Of a stretch of 64,000 nucleotides of DNA, positions 34,717-42,977 are shown one piece after another. The stretch's first letter is position 1. Every line of letters begins with the position of its first letter. The DNA is from G942493375 sp942493375. GTDB lineage: Bacteria; Armatimonadota; UBA5829. The stretch spans positions 5,704,001-5,768,000 of the forward strand of contig OW818698.1 of assembly GCA_942493375.1 (NCBI GenBank), in the 5' to 3' direction. Both the position numbers and the translations under genes were made by a program. A model generated the notes under the pieces. It was not told the origin of the DNA and did no database searches. It saw only the letters and a list, made by a program, of their open reading frames with translations.

Positions 34717-35823
34717 ATGGCTAGAGTGGACGATAAACGTAAGAGGCTTTGGGATGCTGTTTCGCACAGGCAGCCTGATAGGATACCAGTTGGTGATGCT
34801 TTCTGGACCGGATTTGTAAAGCGTTGCAAGGCAGCATTTGGCAGTGACTTTGATGCGGTCAGGCATTTTGATCTTGACTGGGCTCAGGTTATTCCTAACA
34901 TGGACCCCAAAATTCAGGAGTTCGAAGTTGTTCGCCAGGACGGTGAAGATATAACTGTCCGGACTGGTTTTGGAGCCACTATCCGCCGCAGTGGGGAAAT
35001 CCCCATGCCCAGCTTTGAAAAGTTCTCAATAAATCAGCCTGAAGAGATGGCGGATTTCGAATTTGATGATCCTGCAGACCCAAGGCGTTTCTTTCAGGGA
35101 GGGGACGACCAGATCAACTGTGTGGGGGATGCACTCTCGCGTGGAATACCAGCCTGGCGCGATCGAATGCAGCCTTATGTTGGGGAGTTTCCGATTTTTG
35201 GTGCGGTCTGTGAACCCTACGAATATGTATGGCGGATAATTGGAACAGAGAACGCTTTATACTGGATGCTGACTGATCCTGAGTTGTTTGAAGATTTCAT
35301 CGTCCGGATTGGTGACTTTATGGTGGGCTTTATGAGTGCTCAGATCAAAGCAGCCGAGGGACGTCTGGATGGTATGTTCATATACGGTGACGTTGCATAT
35401 AAGAACGGCATGCTGTTTAGTCCGGAGCTTTGGAGGCGTGTATTCAAGCCACAGGTCAAACGTCTTGTGGATGTCTGCAGGGATAACTCTCTGATATCTA
35501 TTTATCATGGATGTGGGGATGGTAGAGTCATATATGATGATCTTCTTGAAGTAGGCATCCATGCATACAATCCTCTAGAAGCAAAAGCCGGTCTGGATGT
35601 TGTGGAACTAAAGAAACAATATGCAGGCAGGTTGGCATTCTGCGGGAATATCGATGTGAGGGTACTGGAATCCGGGGATCCGGAGAAGATCGAAAATGAG
35701 GTGCGTTATAAATCTCAGGCCGGTGAGGGTGGGGGATTTATATTCCACTCAGACCATTCGATCAGCAGCGGGGTTGCTCCTGAGAGCTATGCATTGGCGT
35801 TGAAGGTGTTGAGGAGTTTGTAG
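34717..35823 (+). CDS. URO-D-like protein (second copy)
   Basis: The 368-residue protein starts with KRLWDAVSHRQPDRIPVGDAFW, the usual opening of catabolic-locus URO-D relatives. It carries ISIYHGCGDGR (about residue 265) with the HxC metal-site motif and ends in GGGFIFHSDHSIS. True HemE arginines are not seen, so it is more likely a corrinoid- or methyl-transfer-related enzyme or an enzyme of unknown chemistry. ATG 34717 is placed nine bases after GGGAG (34703-34707); ATG 34711 is also possible. It is more distant from the copy at 2578 than a recent duplicate would be. Confidence 0.75.
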   Translation: MARVDDKRKRLWDAVSHRQPDRIPVGDAFWTGFVKRCKAAFGSDFDAVRHFDLDWAQVIPNMDPKIQEFEVVRQDGEDITVRTGFGATIRRSGEIPMPSFEKFSINQPEEMADFEFDDPADPRRFFQGGDDQINCVGDALSRGIPAWRDRMQPYVGEFPIFGAVCEPYEYVWRIIGTENALYWMLTDPELFEDFIVRIGDFMVGFMSAQIKAAEGRLDGMFIYGDVAYKNGMLFSPELWRRVFKPQVKRLVDVCRDNSLISIYHGCGDGRVIYDDLLEVGIHAYNPLEAKAGLDVVELKKQYAGRLAFCGNIDVRVLESGDPEKIENEVRYKSQAGEGGGFIFHSDHSISSGVAPESYALALKVLRSL

Positions 35824-35838
35824 GGTTAACAGAATATT

Positions 35839-35923
35839 GTCATCCTGAATGCAATGAAGGATCTCAATAAAGCAGGTGTAAATGCCTTAGCATTTACACC
35901 TGCTTTATTGCATTCAGGATGAC
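35839..35923. repeat. Family A variant palindrome
   Basis: GTCATCCTGAATGCAATGAA at the left and TTGCATTCAGGATGAC at the right. The centre holds a second stem, GCAGGTGTAAATGC and GCATTTACACCTGC. Confidence 0.85.
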
Positions 35924-36150
35924 ACACTACGCACTTCGACTTTGCTCTGTGCGAACGGATTGCGCTTACATCAACACCTATGAAACCGGGATGGCAGGCT
36001 GGAAGCTTGCATCACAATTTGGTTGTGAGATTCTGGTCTCTCTTGCCATGTTGCCGGATACAATGATGTATATATCAGGGGCTGTGGGGTCTGTTTTGGG
36101 ATAAATATTTGCATAAAATTGACTATTATCAAGTATTTTCGCATAAGGCA

Positions 36151-36179
36151 TTGACATTATTGGATTTCAGTGCTAAATT
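36151..36179 (+). promoter_or_regulatory. Prepilin gene promoter
   Basis: TTGACA-17-TAAATT with TGC in front of the -10. Both boxes are near consensus; transcription would start near 36187. Confidence 0.8.
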
Positions 36180-36219
36180 CCTGTTGTTAGACAGATTAGC
36201 GAAAGGTGGTTACTCCTCA

Positions 36220-36897
36220 ATGAACAAGCGGCAAAAAGGCTTTACGCTGATAGAGCTCCTTGTTGTGATTGCGGTGATAGCGATATTGGCGGCTATCCTG
36301 TTCCCAGTTATAACAAAGGCAAAAGAAAAGGGCAGACAGACACAGTGCATCAGCAATATGAAGCAGATCGGTTTGTCTATTAACCAGTATATGAGCGATT
36401 ACGATGATGTTTTACCTCCACCGTGGTATAGTCTAAACGATTATACTGACGGATTTTTTGCTGTGACTGACAGTGCCGGTCAGTGGGGCAAAATGCGAAC
36501 ATGGATGGATCTAACTTATCCGCAGCACAGAAACTTTAAATTGTTCAAGTGTCCATCTCAACCTAGCAGGAACTATGGTGATTCGGGAGAATGGTCCTAT
36601 ATCTATAATATCTATCCCTGGATTATCAACAGAACCAAGATGGCTAATATCCGGAACCCTTCAGCAATGTTTTTGCTTGGTCACAGCACTTCGGCTTGGT
36701 ACTGCTATATGTACCCTACCGATATGGCTTGGTATCAGGACTTGTTCATGGGTTATAATCCTCAGATGGAAGCACTCTACCAGACCGGTTACTGGATGTT
36801 CCCTCACAATGGTGGGCAGGTATTCCTGTATGCTGATGGCCATGCCAAGTGGCTGACTGGAACTGATAGAGAAATGAGAAATGCAGACAATTACTGA
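36220..36897 (+). CDS. Type IV prepilin-like / DUF1559-type secreted protein
   Basis: This 225-residue protein begins MNKRQKGF-TLIELLVVIAV, a class III signal cut by prepilin peptidase between G and F. The KAKEKGRQTQCISNMKQIG segment and a C-terminal PHNGGQVFLYADGHAKWL follow. That combination (methylation motif plus H-x-ADG tail) marks a very large paralogous family in Armatimonadota and Planctomycetota. Such proteins are probably pseudopilins or surface-exported enzymes or adhesins of unknown role. ATG 36220 has AAAGGTGG upstream; the open frame from 36109 is not needed. A strong promoter and a terminator make it a single-gene unit. Confidence 0.85.
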   Translation: MNKRQKGFTLIELLVVIAVIAILAAILFPVITKAKEKGRQTQCISNMKQIGLSINQYMSDYDDVLPPPWYSLNDYTDGFFAVTDSAGQWGKMRTWMDLTYPQHRNFKLFKCPSQPSRNYGDSGEWSYIYNIYPWIINRTKMANIRNPSAMFLLGHSTSAWYCYMYPTDMAWYQDLFMGYNPQMEALYQTGYWMFPHNGGQVFLYADGHAKWLTGTDREMRNADNY

Positions 36898-36940
36898 TAT
36901 TCGAGATATGTCCTGAGTGTATTGTCTGTTAATAAAGTTG

Positions 36941-36973
36941 AAAGGGCGGGATTTCCCGCCCTTTCTGCTTTTG
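36941..36973 (+). terminator. Prepilin gene terminator
   Basis: AAAGGGCGGGA and TCCCGCCCTTT with a two-base loop, followed by CTGCTTTT. Confidence 0.85.
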
Positions 36974-37015
36974 TAGTATCATGGGAGCTGGATTTTGGGC
37001 TTAATACGGTACGTT

Positions 37016-37133
37016 ACCCCGATAGTCCTGAGTAGCGTAGCGTATCGAAGGGCGGTTTGTTTTGCACGATTTTAACGGGACAGGTTCTCCGCAGTCGCCC
37101 TTCGATACGCCTGCGGCTACTCAGGGCTAACGG
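37016..37133. repeat. Family B paired element
   Basis: TAGTCCTGAGTAGCGTAGCG and the inverted GCGGCTACTCAGGGCTAACG enclose GGCGGTTTGTTTTGCACGAT, as in the copy at 2276-2389. A family E unit (CCCCTAGCCCCCTCCTCCAA) follows at 37151-37170. Confidence 0.85.
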
Positions 37134-37251
37134 AGTTGGGACGGGAATCAATCCCCCTAGCCCCCTCCTCCAAGGGGGAATAGGTTGTACGCTTTTATAA
37201 TGTAATTTTTGATTTGTAGTTATTGTTATTTTGGAAAGGGCAATATATAAG

Positions 37252-38985
37252 ATGAGTATTCCACGCAGCGAATATCCCAGGCCGCAGCTTGTGCGGGATG
37301 AATGGATTAACTTGAATGGTGAATGGGAGTATGAGTTCGACTTTGGAATCAGTGGACGCGGTCGGGGACTGGCTGCGGCTGAGTCATTGGACGGACGAAT
37401 AACGGTGCCATTTTGTCCGGAGAGCAGCCTCTCTGGTGTAGGATATACTGATTTCATTCCAGCAATCTGGTACCGCCGGGTAGTTGAATTACCTGATGAG
37501 TGGGCAGATAATAGGGTTTACCTGAGATTCCAGGCTGCTGATTATACTACCGAAGTCTGGGTGAATGGGGTATCCGTCGGGCGTCACGAAGGTGGATACA
37601 GTTCATTTGGATTTGAAATCACATCAGCTCTTCAAAAAGGGACCAACGTTATAGTCGTTTGCTGTGAAGATGATGTACGAAGTGGACTCCAACCCCGCGG
37701 GAAGCAGTCTGATCAATATGATTCATATGCCTGCCTGTATACCAGGACAACTGGAATATGGCAGACTGTCTGGCTGGAAGCTGTCCCGAAGACATTTATC
37801 AGCAGGCTTAAAACTACTCCCAATCCGGAAGCTGGGAGTGTCACTGTTGAAGTAACCGTTGATGGACCATCACTGGGGCTTGCTGTTGAAGCTTGTGCAC
37901 TGCTTGATGGTGAAGAGGTAGGACGGGACTATAACAATGTGTCATCCGGCACTGTAGTATTAGTTATACCAATCGAACCGGAAGCAATTAAGATGTGGGA
38001 GCCTGGTTCCCCTGTCCTGTATGACCTGGAGATATCTCTTGAAGATGGAGATGAGACGATTGACAGTGTCAGCAGTTATTTCGGACTGCGAAGCATAGAT
38101 ATATCCGGTCCGGCTATTTTGCTAAACGGCAAACCTGTATTCCAGCGGTTGGTACTGGACCAGGGATTCTATCCTGATGGCATATACACCGCCTCTTCTG
38201 ATGAGGCTCTGAGGGCTGATATTGAGCTATCCCAGGCAATGGGATTCAATGGCGCCAGGCTGCATCAGAAAGTGTTCGAAGAAAGGTTCCTTTACTGGGC
38301 TGACAAACTGGGCTATATAGTCTGGGGAGAGATGCCTGACTGGGGAATGAATTTCAACTCTTCTGAGGCTATATTGAGATTTACACGGGAATGGATGGAA
38401 GTCATACAGAGAGACTACAACCATCCGAGTATTGTCGGCTGGTGTCCATTCAACGAGACAGCTACTACAGTTCCTTTCCCGAATGTGCTGAAGCCTGTTT
38501 ATCACCTGACAAAACAGTATGACAGCACAAGACCAGTTCTGGATACCAGCGGGTATTTGCATACGGGACTTACTGATGTATATGACTGCCACGATTACGA
38601 TCAGGACCCTGTCACACTTGCCGCCAAGTTTGTTCCTTTTGCGGAAACTGGTATTCCTCCGAAATATTTCCCTCTGGAAGCTCCGTATATGGGTCAACCA
38701 TATTTTATAAGTGAATATGGCGGGATTTGGTGGAACCCTGGGCAGGATGAAGAGAAGTCCTGGGGATATGGCGGAAGACCAACCAGTGAAGCGGAGTTTA
38801 TCGCCAGGTATAAAGGTCTCACGGACATTCTGCTGGACCATCCCCGCATGTGCGGATTCTGCTACACGCAGCTGACAAATGTGGAGCAGGAAGTAAATGG
38901 TCTATACACCTACGACCGCAAACCAAAATTCGATCCTGCGATATTCAAAGCCATCAACAGCAGAAAAGCAGCGATAGAGGAGTAG
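37252..38985 (+). CDS. Glycoside hydrolase family 2, glucuronidase/galactosidase type
   Basis: A 577-residue GH2 enzyme: sugar-binding jelly roll (1-175, with WYRRVVELP and VWVNGVSVGRHEGGYSSF), Ig-like domain (180-280) and TIM barrel (283-570). WCPFNE places the acid/base at E402, and FISEYGG places the nucleophile at E488. It is shorter than LacZ-type beta-galactosidases and has no C-terminal domains, closer to beta-glucuronidases or minimal beta-galactosidases. No signal peptide is seen. ATG 37252 follows GGAAAGGG; the upstream TTG at 37231 is unlikely. The AraC regulator gene lies downstream and convergent. Confidence 0.87.
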   Translation: MSIPRSEYPRPQLVRDEWINLNGEWEYEFDFGISGRGRGLAAAESLDGRITVPFCPESSLSGVGYTDFIPAIWYRRVVELPDEWADNRVYLRFQAADYTTEVWVNGVSVGRHEGGYSSFGFEITSALQKGTNVIVVCCEDDVRSGLQPRGKQSDQYDSYACLYTRTTGIWQTVWLEAVPKTFISRLKTTPNPEAGSVTVEVTVDGPSLGLAVEACALLDGEEVGRDYNNVSSGTVVLVIPIEPEAIKMWEPGSPVLYDLEISLEDGDETIDSVSSYFGLRSIDISGPAILLNGKPVFQRLVLDQGFYPDGIYTASSDEALRADIELSQAMGFNGARLHQKVFEERFLYWADKLGYIVWGEMPDWGMNFNSSEAILRFTREWMEVIQRDYNHPSIVGWCPFNETATTVPFPNVLKPVYHLTKQYDSTRPVLDTSGYLHTGLTDVYDCHDYDQDPVTLAAKFVPFAETGIPPKYFPLEAPYMGQPYFISEYGGIWWNPGQDEEKSWGYGGRPTSEAEFIARYKGLTDILLDHPRMCGFCYTQLTNVEQEVNGLYTYDRKPKFDPAIFKAINSRKAAIEE

Positions 38986-39050
38986 GTTTAACTACGGAAT
39001 ACACGGAAAAAAAACGGATAAGAAAATAGGTGTTGTCATCCTGTAGTTTT

Positions 39051-39126
39051 GTCATCCTGAGGAACGAAGGATCTGCTTTTACGAGTTTTACAAAGAAAAA
39101 GCAGATCCTTCGTTCCTCAGGATGAC
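39051..39126. repeat. Family A palindrome
   Basis: Standard arms. A partial extra GTCATCCTG precedes it at 39035. It lies between two convergent genes. Confidence 0.85.
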
Positions 39127-39152
39127 AAGTCCGTAGGATTGTAATCACGCAA

Positions 39153-39971
39153 TTACTTTACAGTCAGTCTACGGTATTCTGAGGGGCTCATTCCTGTTGC
39201 TAGTTTGAAATCGCGGTTGAAGGCGGAGAGGTTGTCGAATCCTACTTCGTATGCTACTACTGCTACTTTGGCATCACTCTGCTCCAGCAGTCTTTTGGAC
39301 TCCGCGATACGCATCAGGATTATAAACTCCTTGACTCCCAGCCCTGTATGTTTTTTGAACAGCCTGCGCAGAGCTGAAGGGGACATAGCAAAGCGAGTGC
39401 ACAAATCCTCCACTGCCTGTTTCTGCCGAAATGTTGACTCCAGATACGAAAGTATCTCCAGCAGCACCCCATTGGGCTTAGGCAGACCTTGCTGGTTGAG
39501 TGAAGTCGAAGCCCGTGCAATGTAGACAAGAAACTTCTCCAGATTACAAGCAACCAGATCATTCCAGCCTTCGGACCTGGTAGTTTTCTCTTCTTCAATC
39601 TCTTTTAACAGAAGCTCTACAGATATGCTGTCTGAACTGCTCAGAGAAAAGAAACTGCGCTGGGAGATGCTTTGCAGGGCTGCGACTGCGGACGGGCGGT
39701 CGGCTATCAAGGCAGGATCGAATATTAACACTGCTCTGAGCATGCTGTTCTCTGATGCCGGGATACCATAATGGACCTCATTACCGTGGATAATTACCCC
39801 TGTTCCTGGCTGCAGGTCATATATGCGGTCCTTCACAAAATACTGCCCATGTCCGCGCAAGACCAGCGAAAACTCTAATTCAATGTGATAGTGTGCAGAC
39901 GGAGGCACCCGGTTATAGAGCACCGATACAGGATATTCGACGGATGAGAACATACTGTTGGATGCCGCCAT
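39153..39971 (-). CDS. AraC-family transcriptional regulator
   Basis: The 272-residue protein has an N-terminal cupin-like sensor domain (about 10-100; HYHIELEFSLVLRGHGQYF, PGTGVIIHGNEVHYG) and a C-terminal double helix-turn-helix (170-272; VEDLCTRFAMSPSALRRLFKK and VAYEVGFDNLSAFNRDFKLATGMSPSEYR). Such regulators often sense sugars and activate glycosidase genes. The convergent GH2 gene or the divergent DUF763 gene could be targets, but I see no operator. The ATG at 39971 is preceded by GGAGGACGGAA. Confidence 0.88.
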   Translation of the reverse strand: MAASNSMFSSVEYPVSVLYNRVPPSAHYHIELEFSLVLRGHGQYFVKDRIYDLQPGTGVIIHGNEVHYGIPASENSMLRAVLIFDPALIADRPSAVAALQSISQRSFFSLSSSDSISVELLLKEIEEEKTTRSEGWNDLVACNLEKFLVYIARASTSLNQQGLPKPNGVLLEILSYLESTFRQKQAVEDLCTRFAMSPSALRRLFKKHTGLGVKEFIILMRIAESKRLLEQSDAKVAVVAYEVGFDNLSAFNRDFKLATGMSPSEYRRLTVK

Positions 39972-40111
39972 AATAAGTTCCGTCCTCCTGTTGATGTTAT
40001 ATGCCTAAGTACTCTGAAGACTTATTATAACACCACCCCGCGAATCGTGAAATGGTTGTATGCGATACCAGCTAACAGTTCAATGTGGTGAGTGTTTCGC
40101 GGTTCTCTCTC

Positions 40112-40149
40112 CAAAATCTGCGTTAATCTGTAAAATCTGCGGATAATGA
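40112..40149. repeat. Family D unit (reverse)
   Basis: AAAATCTGCGTTAATCTGTA then AAATCTGCGGATAAT. Confidence 0.75.
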
Positions 40150-40168
40150 TTTCCCATGTGTGCAAACA

Positions 40169-40177
40169 TGGTATAAT
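40169..40177 (+). promoter_or_regulatory. Extended -10 promoter of the DUF763 gene
   Basis: TGG-TATAAT, 31 bases before the ATG. No clear -35. Confidence 0.55.
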
Positions 40178-40208
40178 ATATTACACCTATATGGAATGGA
40201 GTCTATTA

Positions 40209-41291
40209 ATGAGAACCGGGACTACTAATCTGCCTCTTCATACTGGTAATGCTCCTGCCTGGCTATTTGGGCGGATGGTTAAGCTTTCGCGGGAGATTGT
40301 ATCGCTGATGGTGATGGAGTTTGGCACCGGGGCTGTTCTGGAGAAGCTGTCGGACCCTTACTGGTTTCAGGCCCTTGGGTGTGTGTTGGGTTTCGACTGG
40401 CACAGTTCCGGACTTACTACAACTACATGCGGAGCGATCAAGGAAGGTATCAGGGGGCTTGAGAACGAACTGGGTTTCTTTGCCTGCGGAGGTAAAGGCG
40501 CTGCTTCCCGCAAAACACCGGACCAGATTCGTGAAAACGCTGATAAATATGTTGTAAAGATAGATGCGGAGAAATTGGTCTATGCCAGTAAGATGTCTGC
40601 AAAGGTTGACAGTGCTGCGGTGCAGGATGGTTACAACCTGTATCACCACTCATTCTTCTTCGATCGTGTGGGTCAGTGGACAGTGGTCCAGCAGGGGATG
40701 AATGATGACAATGGGTGGGCAAGGCGGTATCATTGGCTTTCTACAGGGGTTGATGATTTTGTCTGTGAACCTCACGCAGCAGTGTGTTCAAACAAACTCA
40801 CAGACGTAACCCTCAACATGGTCGCTGGCGAGGCTGGCGGCAATAGAACCGTATCGGCCCAGATCGCCTGCGACAAGCCGGAAAAGGCGCTGGTAGAGGT
40901 AGAGAAGATACGAGAACTGAACATGCCGGGTCGGCACGAGATATTACCTGTTGATATTACCCCTGCCTACCTTCAGAAAGTGCTCCTGACGACATATGAA
41001 CAACAGCCTCAGGGATTTGAACAGTTGCTTGGTACAAAGGGAGTAGGGGGTAAGACGATCCGTGCGCTGGCAATGATATCTGACCTTGTATACGGCGCTC
41101 CATTATCCAAACGAGACCCGGCAGCATATAGCTATGCTCATGGCGGTAAAGATGGCATCCCATATCCGGTAGACCGCAAAAATTATGACAAGACCACAGT
41201 GATAATCAAAAAAGCAGTAGAGAAAGCCAAACTCGGCAACACAGAGACCAATGATGCTATCCGCAGGCTGGGACAGTTTTATGAGTTCTGA
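40209..41291 (+). CDS. DUF763 domain protein
   Basis: The 360-residue protein opens with MRTGTTNLPLHTGNAPAWLF, which together with RMVKLSREIV, CGAIKEG and a C-terminal YSYAHGGKDGIPYPVDRKNYD block is diagnostic of DUF763 (PF05559). A GTKGVGGKTIRALAMISDLVYG segment near residue 295 resembles a helix-hairpin-helix turn, which hints at nucleic-acid binding. Function is not established, and many known members come from thermophilic archaea and bacteria. GGAG stands eight bases before ATG 40209; the frame from 40146 is not needed. A single gene with its own extended -10 promoter. Confidence 0.8.
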   Translation: MRTGTTNLPLHTGNAPAWLFGRMVKLSREIVSLMVMEFGTGAVLEKLSDPYWFQALGCVLGFDWHSSGLTTTTCGAIKEGIRGLENELGFFACGGKGAASRKTPDQIRENADKYVVKIDAEKLVYASKMSAKVDSAAVQDGYNLYHHSFFFDRVGQWTVVQQGMNDDNGWARRYHWLSTGVDDFVCEPHAAVCSNKLTDVTLNMVAGEAGGNRTVSAQIACDKPEKALVEVEKIRELNMPGRHEILPVDITPAYLQKVLLTTYEQQPQGFEQLLGTKGVGGKTIRALAMISDLVYGAPLSKRDPAAYSYAHGGKDGIPYPVDRKNYDKTTVIIKKAVEKAKLGNTETNDAIRRLGQFYEF

Positions 41292-41402
41292 ATTATGCGC
41301 AGATACAGACTTATTAAACGCTGATCCATCAGGTGCAGATTCCTAAATTCATACCAACAGTAAAAAATAAATGTATTCCAGTAGAAATACATCACAAAAT
41401 GC

Positions 41403-41431
41403 TTGCAATTATTCTTGCAGTATGATATTCT
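41403..41431 (+). promoter_or_regulatory. Promoter-like TTGCAA-17-TATTCT
   Basis: An extended TGA precedes the -10. It would start an RNA near 41438. Confidence 0.5.
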
Positions 41432-41437
41432 TTGCAT

Positions 41438-41600
41438 GCGGTAAAAATTTCCTTATTGCCGTACTCGCAAGAAACAGCCGGTTTCCCCCGGCGCAAGTTG
41501 TAGTGGTCTGATTGAGGGTCCAGCCTCGATCAGACCAGGCAACCTGGATTAATTCCTCTGCATGGCAATCCCAGAATCTCCGTTCTACATTCAAATAAAT
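41438..41600 (+). ncRNA. Candidate structured RNA, perhaps 6S-like
   Basis: ATTGCC (41455-41460) can pair with GGCAAT (41564-41569), enclosing a GCCGG/CCGGC hairpin (41477-41492) and a 14-base stem TGGTCTGATTGAGG/CCTCGATCAGACCA (41503-41536). One long hairpin closed by a distal stem with open bubbles recalls 6S RNA, but no diagnostic sequence was recognised. The 3' end is uncertain. Confidence 0.35.
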
Positions 41601-41653
41601 GATTGCATATGAGAAGTTATTAGATCATTCGTCGAAGATATTATAGTAAGGTT

Positions 41654-41697
41654 AAAAGCAAAACGCCCGGAGTTCGTATAGTGAACTCCGGGCGATA
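41654..41697 (-). terminator. tRNA-Glu terminator, probably bidirectional
   Basis: CGCCCGGAGTTC and GAACTCCGGGCG form a 12-base stem. It is followed by TTTTGCTTTT on the minus strand and by ATAATTTTTA on the plus strand. Confidence 0.85.
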
Positions 41698-41708
41698 ATT
41701 TTTATAGA

Positions 41709-41783
41709 TGGCGGTCCCAAGGGGAGTTGAACCCCTCTCCCGGCCTTGAAAGAGCCGTGTGCTAACCGATGCACCATGGGACC
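41709..41783 (-). tRNA. tRNA-Glu (TTC)
   Basis: On the minus strand GGTCCCA pairs with TGGGACC. The anticodon arm is CGGCT-CTTTCAA-GGCCG with anticodon TTC, the T arm is GAGGGGTTCAACTCCCC, and CCA is encoded (41711-41709). Confidence 0.93.
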
Positions 41784-41793
41784 ACGCTCATTT

Positions 41794-41823
41794 ATTATAT
41801 CAAAAGGACCCCATTTTCGGCAA
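41794..41823 (-). promoter_or_regulatory. tRNA-Glu promoter
   Basis: Minus strand TTGCCG-18-TATAAT with TGA directly before the -10. Confidence 0.7.
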
Positions 41824-41901
41824 GTACGGCTTCCGGGAAGCTTATAAATGAGCGTAGAAACATAGAAAAAGGTCACTTTTACTCTTGAATTAGATGAACA
41901 C

Positions 41902-42600
41902 TCAGATGGTAATTCCCTTTGCGGCCAGTGTTTCTCTCAGTGTTGTTGCCATTATTGAGTAGCCATCGGACTGGGGGTGGACACCGTCTTCTGCGAGGTT
42001 TTTGCGCAGGATTTGGTTTTCATCCAGCATTTTGGAGTGGTAGTCTACGTATATACCGCCGTTTTCTTCTACTATTGGTTTCAGGCGGTGGTTGGCTTCT
42101 ACTATTTGAGCATTTTTGCGGGTGACGAACTCCGGGACCGGGTACCAGGATGGACCCCATATCGGCAGCACGGATGCTACGGCTATTTTGATGCCATCAG
42201 CTACGGCTTCTTTTACCATTGATTCAATGTTATTGCAGATTTTGTCTGTGATTGTATCATCCAGCTGTTCCAGGACCCATCCCATATCATTGGTTCCGAT
42301 CAACATTACTATAAGCTCCGGTTTGAGCTGCAAGGCATCTGCTGTGAAACGCTTTCTGACGTAATCGGATATATCTCCCCCGATGCCCCGGTTGACGATT
42401 ATTGTCTCGCTACCTCCGAAGTATGCCTGCAGTTCCCAGATGTGTGTGATGCTGTCCCCGATGAATACCGCATACGGTTTTACTTTTTCAGCGATCAGGG
42501 ACTCGTTTCCGATATTAAACTCCATCCGCCTGCCATCCGCAGCTACTGCAGTTCCAAACAGGGGCAATTTTTGCATGTTGTCTATTGTTACTTCCGACAC
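41902..42600 (-). CDS. SGNH/GDSL hydrolase (acetylesterase-like)
   Basis: The 232-residue protein shows all four SGNH blocks: FIGDSI (Ser50), NRGIGGD, GTND (Asn104) and EDGVHP (Asp205, His208). The catalytic residues are therefore complete. Similar proteins in carbohydrate loci remove acetyl groups from sugars or resemble platelet-activating-factor acetylhydrolase. I chose GTG 42600 because GGAGG lies eight bases upstream (42609-42613); the frame continues to 42663 without a usable ribosome site. No signal peptide is visible from this start, so a cytoplasmic site is likely. Confidence 0.85.
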   Translation of the reverse strand: MSEVTIDNMQKLPLFGTAVAADGRRMEFNIGNESLIAEKVKPYAVFIGDSITHIWELQAYFGGSETIIVNRGIGGDISDYVRKRFTADALQLKPELIVMLIGTNDMGWVLEQLDDTITDKICNNIESMVKEAVADGIKIAVASVLPIWGPSWYPVPEFVTRKNAQIVEANHRLKPIVEENGGIYVDYHSKMLDENQILRKNLAEDGVHPQSDGYSIMATTLRETLAAKGITI

Positions 42601-42977
42601 AGTTATACCCTCCAGGAATGGTCGTTCCGGAAATAGTATCGCATATATTGGGGCTGGTGTCACTTGTTGAAGGGGCTCATTATCCGCAGATTTCGCAGAT
42701 TTACGCAGATTTTAGGGAGAGTGAACCGCGAAACACGCTAAAGGCGCGAAAATGGTGGTGTTTGGTATATTGCTTGTTTTGGTAACAGGTCAGTAATATG
42801 GGACATTGTCATCCTGAGGAACGAAGGATCTGCTTTCCATCCGGAAAAAGCAGATCCTTCGTTCCTCAGGATGACAGTTACCGCAACTCTGAGTCGTTAC
42901 TTGTTTGGCACTGAAGGATGTATTGAGTATGCGGAGAAGATAGATCATAGGTAGTCTTCGTTTGCGTGGAGGTTCAT
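42601..42977. other. Divergent intergenic region with repeats
   Basis: A family D unit (42678-42718), GAACCGCGAAACACGCTAAA (42723-42742) and a long-form family A palindrome (42808-42875 core). No coding frame is supported. Confidence 0.7.
42808..42875. repeat. Family A palindrome (long form)
   Basis: Core arms as elsewhere. Flanks GGTAACAGGTCAGTAATATG and GCAACTCTGAGTCGTTAC extend it to about 42781-42900. Confidence 0.85.

Larger units (their letters stand above)
35824..36219. other. Intergenic region with repeats and a promoter
   Basis: A family A variant (35839-35923), a CTTCGACTTTGCTCTG element (35935-35950), a family C half-element (35994-36021) and the prepilin promoter (36151-36179). 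No gene seen. Confidence 0.7.
41292..41708. other. Non-coding interval with possible RNA gene
   Basis: Apart from the candidate RNA and the tRNA-Glu terminator, 41292-41400 holds only a weak ATGTATT/AATACAT hairpin (41371-41390). Short frames in this region lack ribosome-binding sites. Confidence 0.6.

Noticed and set aside
41902..42663. Longer SGNH hydrolase starting at 42663
   Set aside because: The extra 21 residues have no ribosome site, whereas GGAGG is correctly spaced before GTG 42600.
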